27,458 nt of DNA. It comes from Parachlorella kessleri. Taxonomy: Eukaryota > Chlorophyta > Trebouxiophyceae > Chlorellales > Chlorellaceae. Positions within the stretch are counted from its first letter, which is position 1, and every line of letters begins with the position of its first letter. Made by a program: the position numbers and the translations under genes. The notes under the pieces are model-generated. The model made no database searches. It saw nothing but the letters and a program-made list of their open reading frames with translations, and was not told the origin of the DNA. This document shows positions 11,001 through 21,532 of the stretch, one piece after another. Location of the stretch: assembly GCA_001598975.1 (NCBI GenBank), contig BBXU01000819.1, positions 1 to 27,458 on the forward strand, in the 5' to 3' direction.

Positions 11001-14000
11001 AAGTCACATCATTCCATGGCAATTGGCAAACAACGGATATGGCTCAGTGCTCGCCGGTGTGCTAAGGAGAGGAGGCTGTGACCAGTCTGCACGTACCTTG
11101 TGCCGAATGTCACGGATGTATGAGTAGCCAAACCCGCGGCCGGTAGGGTCGGCAGCCCCACTCATCTGCAAGGGAGCGAAGTTGAGCAGGTGGTAATGCT
11201 TGGCGGCAATTTCCAACAGGGAATTTCTGACACCCTGCCACTGAGCATCCGCCACCATATCTTGCTAGCGCCGCAGAGCCTTCGAAAGCGCCAGGCCAAC
11301 ATCGTGGCATCAACAGGACCACATCGACTACCGTGATAGTAGTGCAAACAGGCCTTGCCTGGAGGTTGGCCTTCTGTTCAAGGAAGTAGGACACAAAAGC
11401 GTCGGTGAGGGACCAAGGGGTCGTCTGCAAAAGGCAGCAGGGCAAAGCAGGGTTGTTGTCAACATGCTGTCCCACTGCGCGACACAGTCTCAACAACATG
11501 AATAGTTCAACCTGCCACAACACTCGACCGGACAGTCATGATAGACTCATGCGCGTCAGGCTGCACGGCATATGACGGCTTGCACAACGTGCATCGGGCT
11601 GCGGGCCTACCGTCATGACTTGCTCCACAAACTTGGCGGCCCTCTGGGTAGCCTCATCGCTAGGCAGCATGCGGGCAGCCAGCCGAAGCTTCTCCACCTG
11701 CACACAACATGACGGAAGTGTATCACAAGCTCTCAACTGACCCGCAAATCTCAGCAAATAAGCAAGTAAGTATTGGCACACAATGGCCATCCATCTGTAC
11801 TATCCATTAGTCTCCCAAGCACAGTGCACGGCAGCCACCTGAGGTGCATGCCAACCACTCACCGCCACGTTGCTAAACTTGTCATGCATAAGGACCCCCT
11901 TGGACTTCATGCGGTGCTCCGCCACATAGCTGGCCTCCACAGCGCACGCTTGGTCTGCAATGAGGACAGGCGCAGCGGGCGTAACCAGGGCTCAGAAACG
12001 ACACACACGACAGCCCAGCTGCGGTTGCAGCAGAAAGCAGACCACAACCAATGCCAGCCCACTATCCAATGAAAATGTCGCTTGCAGCCCATCCATAATA
12101 GCCCTGCGCTTTTTTACCATCTTAGTGAGCCCGTCCTGCTATCCAGCCCAGACCAAACTTCTCCAGTGAGGGTGATGCACTTTCTACTGTACCTGGTGTC
12201 AGCTTCTTCTTCAGCTCTGCCTCTGTGGGCACCCTGGCACCCTCCTTGAGCGCAAACACGGCGTCCTCGCCCTCAGAACCACCCCGCACCTGCCGGCAAC
12301 ACATGCATACATATCGTCCCAACACCTATCCAAATTGCAGTAAACCTCCTCAACCACTAGTTGAATTCTTGATATAGGGTGGCAGCAGCCTCAAAAGGAC
12401 ACGGTAACCTCAGCAATGCAAGGGTGGGAAGACCATGGCAGCCATGCAGCAAGACAACACGGTGCACCAGCCACACCAAGCGATAATTTCATCACCGACT
12501 GACATGCCAGGAGTGTCTGCTAGGCTGTGGTACCTGTGTGAGGTCGCACTGGTCCCTGAGGAAGAGGCGGATCATGTTGACGGGCCGGTTGGGGAAGAGC
12601 TGCACACACGCACGCAGCCGGACTGTGCAACCAGGAGCACCTGCCTGCTTAGAGTGGCTCTGACATGGAACGGTTGTGCAATGTGCTGATACATTAGTGC
12701 ATAACTATATACAGCATACGTTGTGCACCATGAAAGCTGCACAGCGCAGTCTTCGCTCGGCTGGCAATGATATTACTGGCACCTGCTGAGGGAATAACTG
12801 GCAACCTGCCACCTGCCTCAAAGTCTACTGCGCCCAGAGCAGGAGGATTGATGCCCTCCCTTCATGCGATGTGCACCTCCTTGGGTGCCTTATGTTTCAT
12901 CCTAGCCCCCCGTGCCTGCCTGCCGTACCTGGCGCAGCTCCCTGACGGTGATGTTTGCCTTCTCCCCCGCGCCGCGCTTGTCCAGCCGCACCTGCCGGCG
13001 GCGCAGCTCCTTGAAGACGTACACAAACATGCGCCGCTCCTCAAACTCCCTGCCACACACCCGGAAGGCACACCACACACCCATGACATGACTGGCTTGC
13101 AAAGCGCGCATAGTACCACACACACTAATTGCGTCAGTTGCTCCACCACCAGTCGACCAAAAGGCAGGCCATCATGCTCGTAAGGGGCCACAAACATCAG
13201 GTAGACCTGCACACGAAGAACTGCACAAGCGAGGGACCCAACCACCAAGACATCAACTGATGGTACTGATATGCCGTAATGCTCACTTGAGGTCACGCGA
13301 GTTGGGGGTGGGAACCCGCAGCATGGGCAGTTCCTGGCCCACAGCCACGCTGCCCTTGAGCTCCCGCAGACGCATCACACCCATCTGCACAGGCAGCGAT
13401 ACATTTCATGGCAAGCCCTGCTAACCTGTGACAGTGCTTTCCATGCAGCAGGTTACATGCCTGCACGATGCTTGCAGCATAAAACTCTTGTCATCGCAGG
13501 CATACACCCCAGGAAGGCAGTTCTTGGAAAGCATACGCACCACCCCAAAATGCAACCAATCAGACTCCTGCTGCGACCTTATCTCCCTGCCTGGTCCTGT
13601 CCAGACCCACCGGGGGCCGGAAACAACGCAACAGGCAAGGGCTTGACAGACACTGTATCTCTCACCGGGCTGCGCACAAGCAGGAAATCGGAGATTTCAG
13701 GCGCGTAGGGGCAGGCCGGGGCGCGGAAGAGCCCCGCCTCAACAGCCAGCTGGGCGGTGCCGGGAGCCAGGTCCCCCAGGAAGGGTGAGTCGTCGTCCTC
13801 CCCCAGGGGGTGGATGGCGCCCACCCGCCACCGCTCACCCTCTGCACACAGCGGGCCGGGCGTGTAGCTATGCAATGGTCACCTATACAAGGATGTATGG
13901 TGCAGCCCAGCTTTGTTGCACCGAAATGCACATCGGCGTTCCCCAGAGCCACAGGTAACTGGCCTTGCCAGGTTTGCTCAGCCACTCTCCGTCTGCCATA

Positions 14001-17000
14001 CCCTGGCTTGCAAACTAACTGCCTTGCAACCCACCGCGCAGCTTCTGATGCGCCGAGTCAGTGGCATCGCGCTTGCGGTAGTACGTCACCAGCTTGGCTC
14101 CCATGCCGGGGCGGTTGAGCAGAGGGGGCACAGCCTCCAGGTACTCTGCCAACACTATGTGGCCTCCCTCAACAGCAGACAAGTCCTTCTTGCGCCCAAA
14201 GGCATGAGGCGCTCTGCAACCAGATGGCGGCGGGAGAGAGCATTGGACGGGGGGCGGCGTGGCCCTGACTCGACGGGGTGACTGCAAAGTAGGCTTGGGT
14301 GTGCGCGGCCAAGCCCCAAAACACTGCAACTACACCTGCATGCCAGAGCACTGGGCGTCGCAGGGCGACAGGCAGCTACAAGAAGATAAGACAGAAGGGA
14401 CGCCGTCTAGCCAGGCTAGGCAGGCCCTAAGTCAGCTCCATCCATACCCCGCAGCTCAGACGTCAAACTCAGCAGCACATATGCACCTGAGGAGCGAGGG
14501 GTTGGACTCTGCCGGGATCTGCTCGGCCGCTGCGGTCGGCATCAGCTCCACTTGGGTGAATGCCGCGGTGATGCCCACCTGGGCCACCAAGCATTGCCCT
14601 CACCACTCCAATCACATGGATTTAGTGGTGCCAATGCTGTCCTCCCATCTCTGAAAGCACTGCCTTGGCTTTGCTGCTGGCCAACATTGCAATTGAGACA
14701 AACGGCCCACTAAAGCAGCCCAGGGCCACTAGCGAGGCATTGCCCCAAATCCAGGCCTTGAGAAGCAGGGCCTGAATGCCCCCCCCTGCATGCAGAGCAC
14801 GCAGCGCCCCACCTTGGTCTCTCCCGGCTTGACCCCCGCATCCACCAGCGTGGAGTCCATGGGCAGCGCCCGGGGCGGCCGCCCAGGCAGCAGCAGCAGC
14901 GGCTCACGGTCGGCAACCTCCTTGAACTCAGTCGAAGGGGTCAGCTACACGACCGGAGCAGTACAGCCAGCATCCGAGTCAGTTGTGGGCCGAGCGTGCG
15001 TTAGCTACCTGGCGCTTTGCAGGTCCTGCCTATTACTCCCATAGCCTACGAACGTGAAGCTACTGTCAACTGCCACCGGAAAAGCATGTGCAAGCATGTG
15101 AAATGCATGGTAGAAGTAACTCATCTTCTGCATCTGCGGGCCACTGCGGCATGCAAACCTGTGTAATTGTACCCAAGTCTGCCCAGCAGGGCTTGCCAAG
15201 AAGAGTGCTTCTCTTTGTGACCAAGTATATACTCTCCAGAAGAGCTCAAGTCAACAGTCCTCGGCTCACCGAGTCCCACAGCTGGCGAGGCCTGATGGTC
15301 GCCAGGTTAACTGCCTTGAAGCTCCTGCTGATGCCGCCCAGGGTCGAGAAGGTCACGGTGGCTCCCTCAGCACTGATCGCCTTCTTCTTCAGGGATATTC
15401 GTGTGGACTGCAGCATGAGAGCGGGGTTGGGCGCAAGCCGGGGCTGAGCAGCCTGAAGGAGGCACAACTTGTTGAGAATCTCACTGCCATGGTAGTGCTG
15501 GTGTTGTCTGAAGTAAATGGATCTGCATCAGCATGATAGCAATGTAGCTGCTACGATTGCATACACTCTGGTTTCGCTTGCCCAGCCACACTACCATGAT
15601 GAGACGCATGCTGACCATCATACTTGCAAGGAAGGCATGATTGATCTTAGCCTGCGCAAAGCCCACAAAATGCCGCACCTGCCGGTCCGCCTCTTTTGTA
15701 CTTCGCCAGAAGGGAAGCCCAGCGACACTCCAAGCAGTCCAGTCTCCCATACGCAAGCTCTGATGAAGTGACAATGGCATGCACGCTTCGCGCTCACCAC
15801 TACTGGCCACCACAAGCCTCTGGGTCTGTGAAAGTGCTCCATCTCGTACTGGGTCATGTGAATGGGGATGGTGTTGAGGTCAGTGGCAGGCTTGCCATGC
15901 CACACCTTCGCGACCACACCGCCTGCGGCGGCAACGACAAGTCGCACATGCATGCGCCTTGTTACGGCCATGCTGGGCAGCAGTGCATGAGTGGCCGTCA
16001 AAGCCATATGTGGTTCCATATTGCAATACAATGCCATGCAATTTAAGGCACCACCCACCAACAAGTTGAAAATACCAGCAGCAACTACTGTCCCTGCCAA
16101 CCATATGAAGCCGGCTACAAGGAGGCCCCATGAGCGGCTCGCTACCAGCCAGCAACTCAGCACAGGATGTGCAGCGGAGGCGGCAACCCACCTGCCCGCT
16201 TCTTGGCCTGCTGCAGGTAGGCGCTGTCACGCGACAGGTTGAGCCTGGCCAGCTCCAGGGCTGCCTCCTCCTGCGGCTCGCCACCCGCGGCTCGCACCGC
16301 CGGCAGCGCCTGCGCAGCACAAGTTAACGGCAGCTAGCATAAGCTCTTTCAAGGGAGGGTCTGGCGGGATTGGATGTGTTAGTGGGTAGCGTCATGCAGC
16401 ACAGCAGACAAGTTTGCGACAAGTGGCAACCAGTGTGCGGCAATGATGTCCCCCTATCCTCGCCGCCATAGAGCGGTGGGTGTGCGTCCCAGGCCGCCCT
16501 CATGACCGCAACCCCTGCAGTCTGGCATTGCAAAGGCTGCTGACAAAACCTCCCCGCCTCCTGCACACCCCAAGGGCAGATGCTCTTACCCGCGCCACGT
16601 GGGGCAGGATCAGCGCTGCTGCATGCTCCACACGAGAGTCGCCCTGCTTGCGGGTATACTCAAAAGTGAGCCCGGGATCGTTCAAGTCCAGCCACAGCTT
16701 CAGCCCCTCCTTGCCCACACGCTCTGCTGCCTCGCGGGGCCCCTCCCACACCACCTGCTCTTCCCAGGCCACATCGGCTGCAGCAGATCGGGAAGGCGGG
16801 GTAGGGCTTGGCTAGCTCTAGCACAGCGTGATATCCGGGCACAGCAGTGTGAGGGCGACAACACAGCCACAACTGGTGAGAGCTTGACATGCCTGTCTGC
16901 AGCCAATAGCTGGGGCACATAGGCACAGAGCTGGCGAGTAACCTTGCAACTAGGCTGGCTCATTATACAAGCGGGAGATGGCTGGCAGCGGCACCCACAG

Positions 17001-20000
17001 CCCAGCGTGAGAGAGGAATTATAATGAGAGATGGTGAGACATGCCGGGGAGCCTCGCCTCACCACACGAGATCTATCCCGGCAAGCCATAAACCTTCAGC
17101 ACTGCAACAGAGGGATGTCATGCAAGCGCGTGCCATCTTTCTGCCCACAGCCCTCCCCTCTGCACCGCGCGCGCACCTGCAGCGTCCCTCGCAGCCGGCC
17201 TACCTGCAGGGATGACTGCCAGCAGCAACCGGTGGGGGCTAGGCGGTGCTGTCTCCCCTCCCCCCTCCTCCCCTTCATCCTCCTCCTCCCCCCGCTGCTC
17301 TACGGCAGCCTCCACAAGCTGCAGTCGATCCAGCCTTAGCAGCGGTGCTGTGGAGAGGATGCTGGCCATGGTGGGAGACTCTATTCTGCCCACCTCGTCT
17401 AATGAAGAACTTCGGCCTGCGGTTGGTGCAACAAAACCTGGCCAGGACACAGGACGGACAGGTAGATATCCGTTCCCAAGGAAGGTTTCAAACCTTCGCT
17501 CCGTCTCAAGCCAAACTCCCTTGATTATATAGCTGAATTGCAGGCAGCAGTCAGCAGGCACAGAGGGCTCCGTAATGCCTACATGTGAGCGTACTTCACG
17601 GGTATGGAAAGCGCAAAGACCTTCAAACATCCCATTTTGCTGTCTCAATCATTAATATTGCAGCCCTTTCCCAGGAAAGGACGTGCATATACCACCAATC
17701 AACCACAGACGGTAGCATAGACACAAGTGCAGAGACAAAGATGCGGGCGTACCTGTGCTTCCCAGCTCTTCAAGGATGGGCACCGACAGCGCGGTGAGCC
17801 CCTGTCGCACACGGGGCTGAGCCTCAGATGCAACATCTGCCCCACCGCCCTCCCAACCCTCCAGCAGGCCATTCTGCTGCTCCAGTCCTTGACCGTGGCC
17901 TGTCTCCAAGCCTGGCCAGAGCTGCTGCTGTTGCTCCGAGCCCGGCACGGCTGAGCCGTCTCCTAGCCCCTCGCCGCCAAGGCCTACCTCGCCGCTTGCT
18001 GACAGCCCACTAGGGCCTGCCACAGCAAGCACAGCTGCAGCCTCGCCACTGGCGGGTGTTCCAAGGAACCCCCCGCCCCCTCTGAAGCTTTAACCAGGAT
18101 CTCTTGCAAGGCCAGCGTGCCGTTGGCATCCCCGTGGACTTGTGCCACTAGCTGCTGCAGCTGGCCATCGTGTTGCCCTTCCTGCTGATCCAACTGCGGC
18201 AGCTGTTGTGCATCCCGAAGACGGTTCAGGGATGCCTCCTCAGCCATGCCATCATGAGCAAGAGCAGTGCCAGGCCATCCTGCTGGTCCACCGCCATCCC
18301 ATCCAGTTGTTGTATGATAATCAGTAGGGGCTCCCAAGGGATTGGGTGGGTCTGGTGGGCCGGGTGGCTGCTGCTGCGGAGGATCACTGCTGGCGAATCC
18401 ATCAGGTTGTGCATCGCTGTCAACTGCAGGCAAGCAAGAGACAGCATGACTAATCACGACAGCGACAAGGTCGATGGAGGTTAACATCCACGTCAAGGAT
18501 GGATGTGCACCGATGCTGCGACCTCTGTGCATCATCAGGCTGCTTTGCAGTCACAACCACTGCAGCCCCCGCTGGCCTACCGCACTGCCGGGCTAGGGCC
18601 AATGGGTTTCTAACACAAACTTCTCCGCCTTACCTCGGTCATCTTCTAACTCATCACTGTCCGCATCCGACCCACTTGCCACGGGCCCTGCATTGCCTGC
18701 CGCCTCCTCGGCTCCCGCCCACCCTATGCCCTCCTCCCACTCCTCCTGCTGCACTCCTGCAAACCGTGACTCAGGCACCTGCGCAAGACGCAGAGACAGC
18801 CGCACGATAGCGGCATGCCAAATCATGCTTTTTTCCGACCACATCTTGCTGCCTTTTTACACAGTCTCAACAATGCGGCACAGTACGCAGCTGCTTCTAC
18901 AGTGGCTGTGTGACCTATATAGAATCCCTTTCACAACAAACATATCCTAGAGCAGAAAGCTAGAAACTCTACAGCACTGTACGATAATACAAGCGTGGGA
19001 CCAGCCAGCTGTCGTGTGCATACAGCGACATGGCTTTCTCACCTCTGCCAGTGGCAATCGCAAGGCAGGCTGCACGGCAGGCATCTCCAAAGACTTGGAC
19101 CTGCAGGCGCCACACGACGTGCTAAGTCATGTACCCTTATCATAGCTTTTTACCATGCTAGTAATGCTCAGCCATGCGGCCGCCTATGTCACAAGTCTCT
19201 TCAATGCAAAGCATAATCCACTACTCTGGCTAACATTGGCCAGCAACCCTTCTACAAAAGTCCCAGCCCATCCAGCCCCCCTGGAAGGCCCCAAGCTGAC
19301 GGCAAAGCCACAGGCACACACCTCAGAGCAGTGCTGCGCAAGCGCTGCATCTGGCTGAGCTTGCCAGCAGGGTCTCCTGCTGCAGCGGCAGCAGGGGCTC
19401 CATCAGCCTCACGGGCAGCAGGCCCCCCCTGACTGCCGGGCTCTTCATCCTCCTCGCTTTCCAGGAAGGTGGAATACTCTGCACAGGAAGACCCAAGCGC
19501 ATCCCAGCAGGAGGCAGCTCAGCCTGGCTCAGTCAGTCAATTGCTAACACCCTTACTCCAGTTCATGCACAACCCCTGTCTACACGGGTCGCCGGTCTTC
19601 TGTTAGGACAAGGGCAAAGCAAAATGTCCAGCTGTCCCATTAGGCTAATAGCCAGCAGGCAGTCACAACACACCAGCCAGGCCGGCAGCAGCTGACCCAT
19701 TTGCCAGTTGGCACGTTCACCTGCAGCATCAACCTCCGCGGCATGCAAGAGGCCCTCATCTCCAACCAGATCTCCCAAGCCGCGTTGAGCCTGTTGTCTA
19801 TCGCCGTCTGCTGCCGAAGGAGCAGACGCCTGGGGTGCCGCGCCCGCTTGGCTGGCAGCACGCTGTCGCGCTCTGTCCCCATGCGGCAGCAGCGGTGGGG
19901 GTGCGAGCTCCGGCGCAGAGCTGCCAAAGAGCTCGGAGAAGCGGAGCACCGCCTCAGAGGCACCTCTGCTTGCTGAGGCTCTGCCAATGGTAGGCAGGCG

Positions 20001-21164
20001 CAGGCCGTGGGCCGCTGCAGCCGCCAGCTGAGGATCGGAGGGCAGCTGGGCTGCTGCGGGGCTTGGAACTCCCCCAGAGGGCAGCGAGCCATCGGATGGT
20101 GTGGAAGGGCTTCTAGGGGATGCCAACTCTTCCTTGGAGGCGGCAAGGCGCTGGCCCTGAACCAGCGACTCCTGCTGCTGCTGTTGCAGAGCTGCTGAGC
20201 CTACGGCTGGCCCCGCTGTTTGTAGAGGTTGTGCTGCTGCTGCTGCAGCTGCAGTTGGAGCATCGTCGTCCTGCTCGTCCCTGTCATAGTCCTCATCTTC
20301 AGCCGCAAGGCCGCCATACAGTGCAGCAGCCACAAGACTGCAGGGCAGGCACATACCCCATGCAGTGGCCGCGTTACTCCAAACACATTTGATATAGATA
20401 CTGTTCCCTTGTTCCACTCCAATGAGGTGACGAGCGCCTGCAATCAATCAAGGACAGTAGCCTGCTGGAGCAGAACAGGCAAGATGTAAATCATGTCCCC
20501 GAACCCATTTTCAAACCCTCCCAAACTACCGGCTCACCCAAGCTGCTGTTGTTGCTGCTGCAGGGCCGGCGGCCCTGCCTCCTCCTCTATCAACTCTTCT
20601 TCGTCTGCAAAGTCCTCAGCATCGGAGGCTTTGCCACCACCAACAACAGACGCCTCCGAGGGTGCTGCTCGCCGCGAGGCACCCTCATCGCCCTCTTCAA
20701 CCTCTGCCTCTAGCTCCTGCCATATGGTAGGGAAGCGAGCAAATGAAAGTAAGTCAACCAGGCGTCTCTTGCGAAGAGTCTGCTATTCAAAAGACTGCCA
20801 CACACATCTGCAGCTTTGGTTGCTGTGCGAGTCTTGCAAACCTGCATGAGGGGTGCCGTACCTTGAACGCTCCCTCCACCTGCGCCAACCCGGCCAGGTG
20901 CTCGCGCGCATCCTGCAGTTGAACCGCAGACACCCTTGCTCAGCAATATGACTCTGCAGACCTCACAGCCAACGCAGTATACTGGCAAAGTCCTTTACCA
21001 AGGATTCAGCACGCTTGCCCTGCCACCACCGTCAGTGACCTGCTGCCACCACAGCTTACATCGTCCAAATAATCCGCGTCGACACGGTTGCCCTCATCCA
21101 AGTTACCAAACAGGAAACCCAGCAGGGGGTTCTGACTGCCCTCTGAGGTGCTGTCCTCCTCCAT
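4286..21164 (-). CDS. TAF1: TFIID subunit 1 (TAF1) with C-terminal CW zinc finger
   Basis: TAF1 is the scaffold subunit of TFIID in the nucleus; it binds TBP at its N-terminus, pairs with TAF7 through the central DUF3591 domain and reads acetylated histones with its bromodomain. I traced 42 exons from ATG 21164-21162 (an in-frame TAA lies eight codons upstream) to TGA 4288-4286. They sum to 6548 bases, or 2183 codons after adding the one base apparently missing in exon 8. Family blocks appear in order: GFLFGNLDEG and VDADYLDD at the N-terminus, VLRFSELFG, LWLDLNDP, MEHFHRPRGLWWP, a GMGAKLVTYYRK block, SPFLGDLAPG, DFLLVRS, RVPTEAEL, DPTGRGFGYSYIR, QGTDADLRRM, STKYARAQKL and a bromodomain. Human TAF1 is about 1,890 residues, so this one is long, mainly from Ala/Gln/Pro-rich inserts. 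A single bromodomain, as in plants, replaces the animal pair. Intron density is extreme and two introns are GC-AG. The exon coordinates are given in the segment entries. Confidence 0.95.
5178..5197. repeat. (GGCT)5 microsatellite
   Basis: Five perfect GGCT units in the TAF1 intron between exons 39 and 40. Confidence 0.9.
5317..6196 (-). other. TAF1: TAF1 exons 37-39: bromodomain
   Basis: Exons are 6196-6108, 5911-5719 and 5417-5317, about residues 1972-2099. The order NQLLGGIVRTLKGNNNF, NIVPDYSKFV, AADFRSDISRILECAELYN and IIDMAQQLVDTAEGHLMEA follows helices Z, A, B and C of TAF1 bromodomains, with the acetyl-lysine-binding Asn in AELYN. The usual V-x2-PMDL turn is replaced by QSKAMWL, and a Gly/Ala-rich insert precedes helix C. 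Binding of acetylated lysine is known for the family and inferred here. Confidence 0.85.
6027..6049. repeat. Short inverted repeat, CTTGATCA arms
   Basis: Two 8-base arms (6027-6034 and 6042-6049) flank a 7-base AT-rich loop in the TAF1 intron between exons 37 and 38. A third CTTGATC lies at about 6069. No function is evident. Confidence 0.6.
6765..6781 (-). other. TAF1: 17-base microexon of TAF1 (exon 35)
   Basis: The acceptor CTTGCAG and donor GTGAGAGG flank AGAAGGCAGGGAAGGAC. Exon 34 ends in phase 2 and exon 36 needs two leading bases; only an insert of 3n+2 bases such as this one restores the frame, adding Arg-Glu-Gly-Arg-Glu-Gly. It is inferred from phase alone. Confidence 0.55.
9650..9772. 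repeat. Tandem partial duplication of the start of TAF1 exon 28
   Basis: The 44 bases at 9650-9693 (exon 28 start plus its CAG acceptor) recur at 9729-9772, offset 79, with 36 of 44 positions identical. On the minus strand they read VAVLNNSAGDDLG and VALRNNSAGTDLG. The upstream copy keeps an AG acceptor but its frame runs into a stop before reaching the rest of the exon, so it looks like a decayed or alternative exon start. Confidence 0.75.
10707..15922 (-). other. TAF1: TAF1 exons 12-26: DUF3591 (TAF7-binding / putative acetyltransferase) core
   Basis: Exons are 15922-15798, 15452-15270, 14920-14813, 14578-14487, 14213-14035, 13841-13666, 13384-13287, 13049-12929, 12599-12534, 12289-12193, 11954-11863, 11697-11611, 11424-11359, 11165-11097 and 10880-10707, about residues 842-1419. 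Seen blocks are MEHFHRPRGLWWPVV, GHIVLAEYLEAVPPLL, SPFLGDLAPG, ISDFLLVRS, VAVGQELPMLRVP, MFVYVFKELRRR, RVPTEAELKKKLTP, TPWSLTDAFV, DPTGRGFGYSYIRD and GTDADLRRMTTEQA. These follow human and plant TAF1 in order. Exons 13-15 sit where plants carry a ubiquitin-like segment, but I cannot confirm that fold. The intron after exon 24 has a GC donor (CAG|GCAAGG). Confidence 0.92.
16192..21164 (-). other. TAF1: TAF1 exons 1-11: N-terminal TBP-binding and acidic region
   Basis: Exons run (high to low) 21164-21060, 20912-20862, 20716-20538, 20337-19721, 19478-19322, 19100-19043, 18778-18634, 18423-17753, 17437-17204, 16777-16590 and 16309-16192, about residues 1-841. Exon 1 carries the GFLFGN and DADYLDD blocks that open plant and animal TAF1; exon 2 continues with DAREHLAGLAQ. 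Exon 3 and the start of exon 4 are acidic (DAEDFADEEE, AAEDEDYDRDE), followed by poly-Ala/poly-Gln sequence and the VLRFSELFG block. Exon 7 has QQEEWEEGIGW, like the WE-D-IIW block of the family, and exon 10 has VAWEEQVVWEG and LWLDLNDP. Exon 9 could also start at 17416; both acceptors keep phase. Exon 8 needs one extra base near 18069-18080 to stay open. Confidence 0.85.
18069..18080. repeat. C6-G-C5 homopolymer tract inside TAF1 exon 8
   Basis: On the minus strand this is GGGGGCGGGGGG. The frame entering exon 8 from exon 7 is open up to a stop at about 17984; the frame leaving it towards exon 9 is the one obtained by adding one G here. A one-base sequence error is the simplest reading; an unrecognised short intron is the alternative. 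Confidence 0.6.
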
Positions 21165-21532
21165 GCCTCCCAGCAGGTGCGTTCCAGATGGCTTTTATCA
21201 GGCGAGCAGCATGCTCTGAATCAGCTGCATTTCAGCACTGCGAAACCAGCAAGTGCAGGGGGGCCCTTGAGCACTGTGGCTACGAGCACCGACCATCCTA
21301 AGCGAGATGCAGGCTTGGGCGCCTGTGCCTCACTCTCGACACATGCCGTGTAATGGCTGTAGATGGCCGATTGCAAGTTTTTGACATGAGGCGCCTGCTA
21401 CGAGTACCTCTGGGCGCCAGGCTTGCAAGTTGCTCTGCTTGTGTGCCAGGGATGCCAAGGAGCAGGTAAGGCCGACTTACAAGCTTCTTCTGCTGGTCCC
21501 CTTCTGGGAGCGCTGTTATATCTGCACATGAC
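21165..21532. promoter_or_regulatory. Shared divergent promoter region, TAF1 / DUF829 gene
   Basis: The 368 bases separate the TAF1 start (minus) and the proposed DUF829-gene start (plus). Both promoters and 5' untranslated regions must lie here or extend into the genes. I see no convincing TATA box. A good donor (gagcag|gtaagg, at 21465) hints at a non-coding or alternative first exon for the plus-strand gene. Confidence 0.45.

Noticed and set aside
13133..13209. Possible TAF1 exon reading VYLMFVAPYEHDGLPFGRL on the minus strand
   Set aside because: Exon 18 joins exon 19 (KEFEERRMFVYVFKEL) in phase without it, and its own phase fits neither neighbour.
21386..21465. Upstream first exon for the DUF829 gene, starting MRRLLRVPLGARLAS and ending at gagcag|gtaagg
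   Set aside because: It looks like a short targeting peptide, but its end phase fits no acceptor before 21533 other than one giving an 18-base intron. It may be non-coding.
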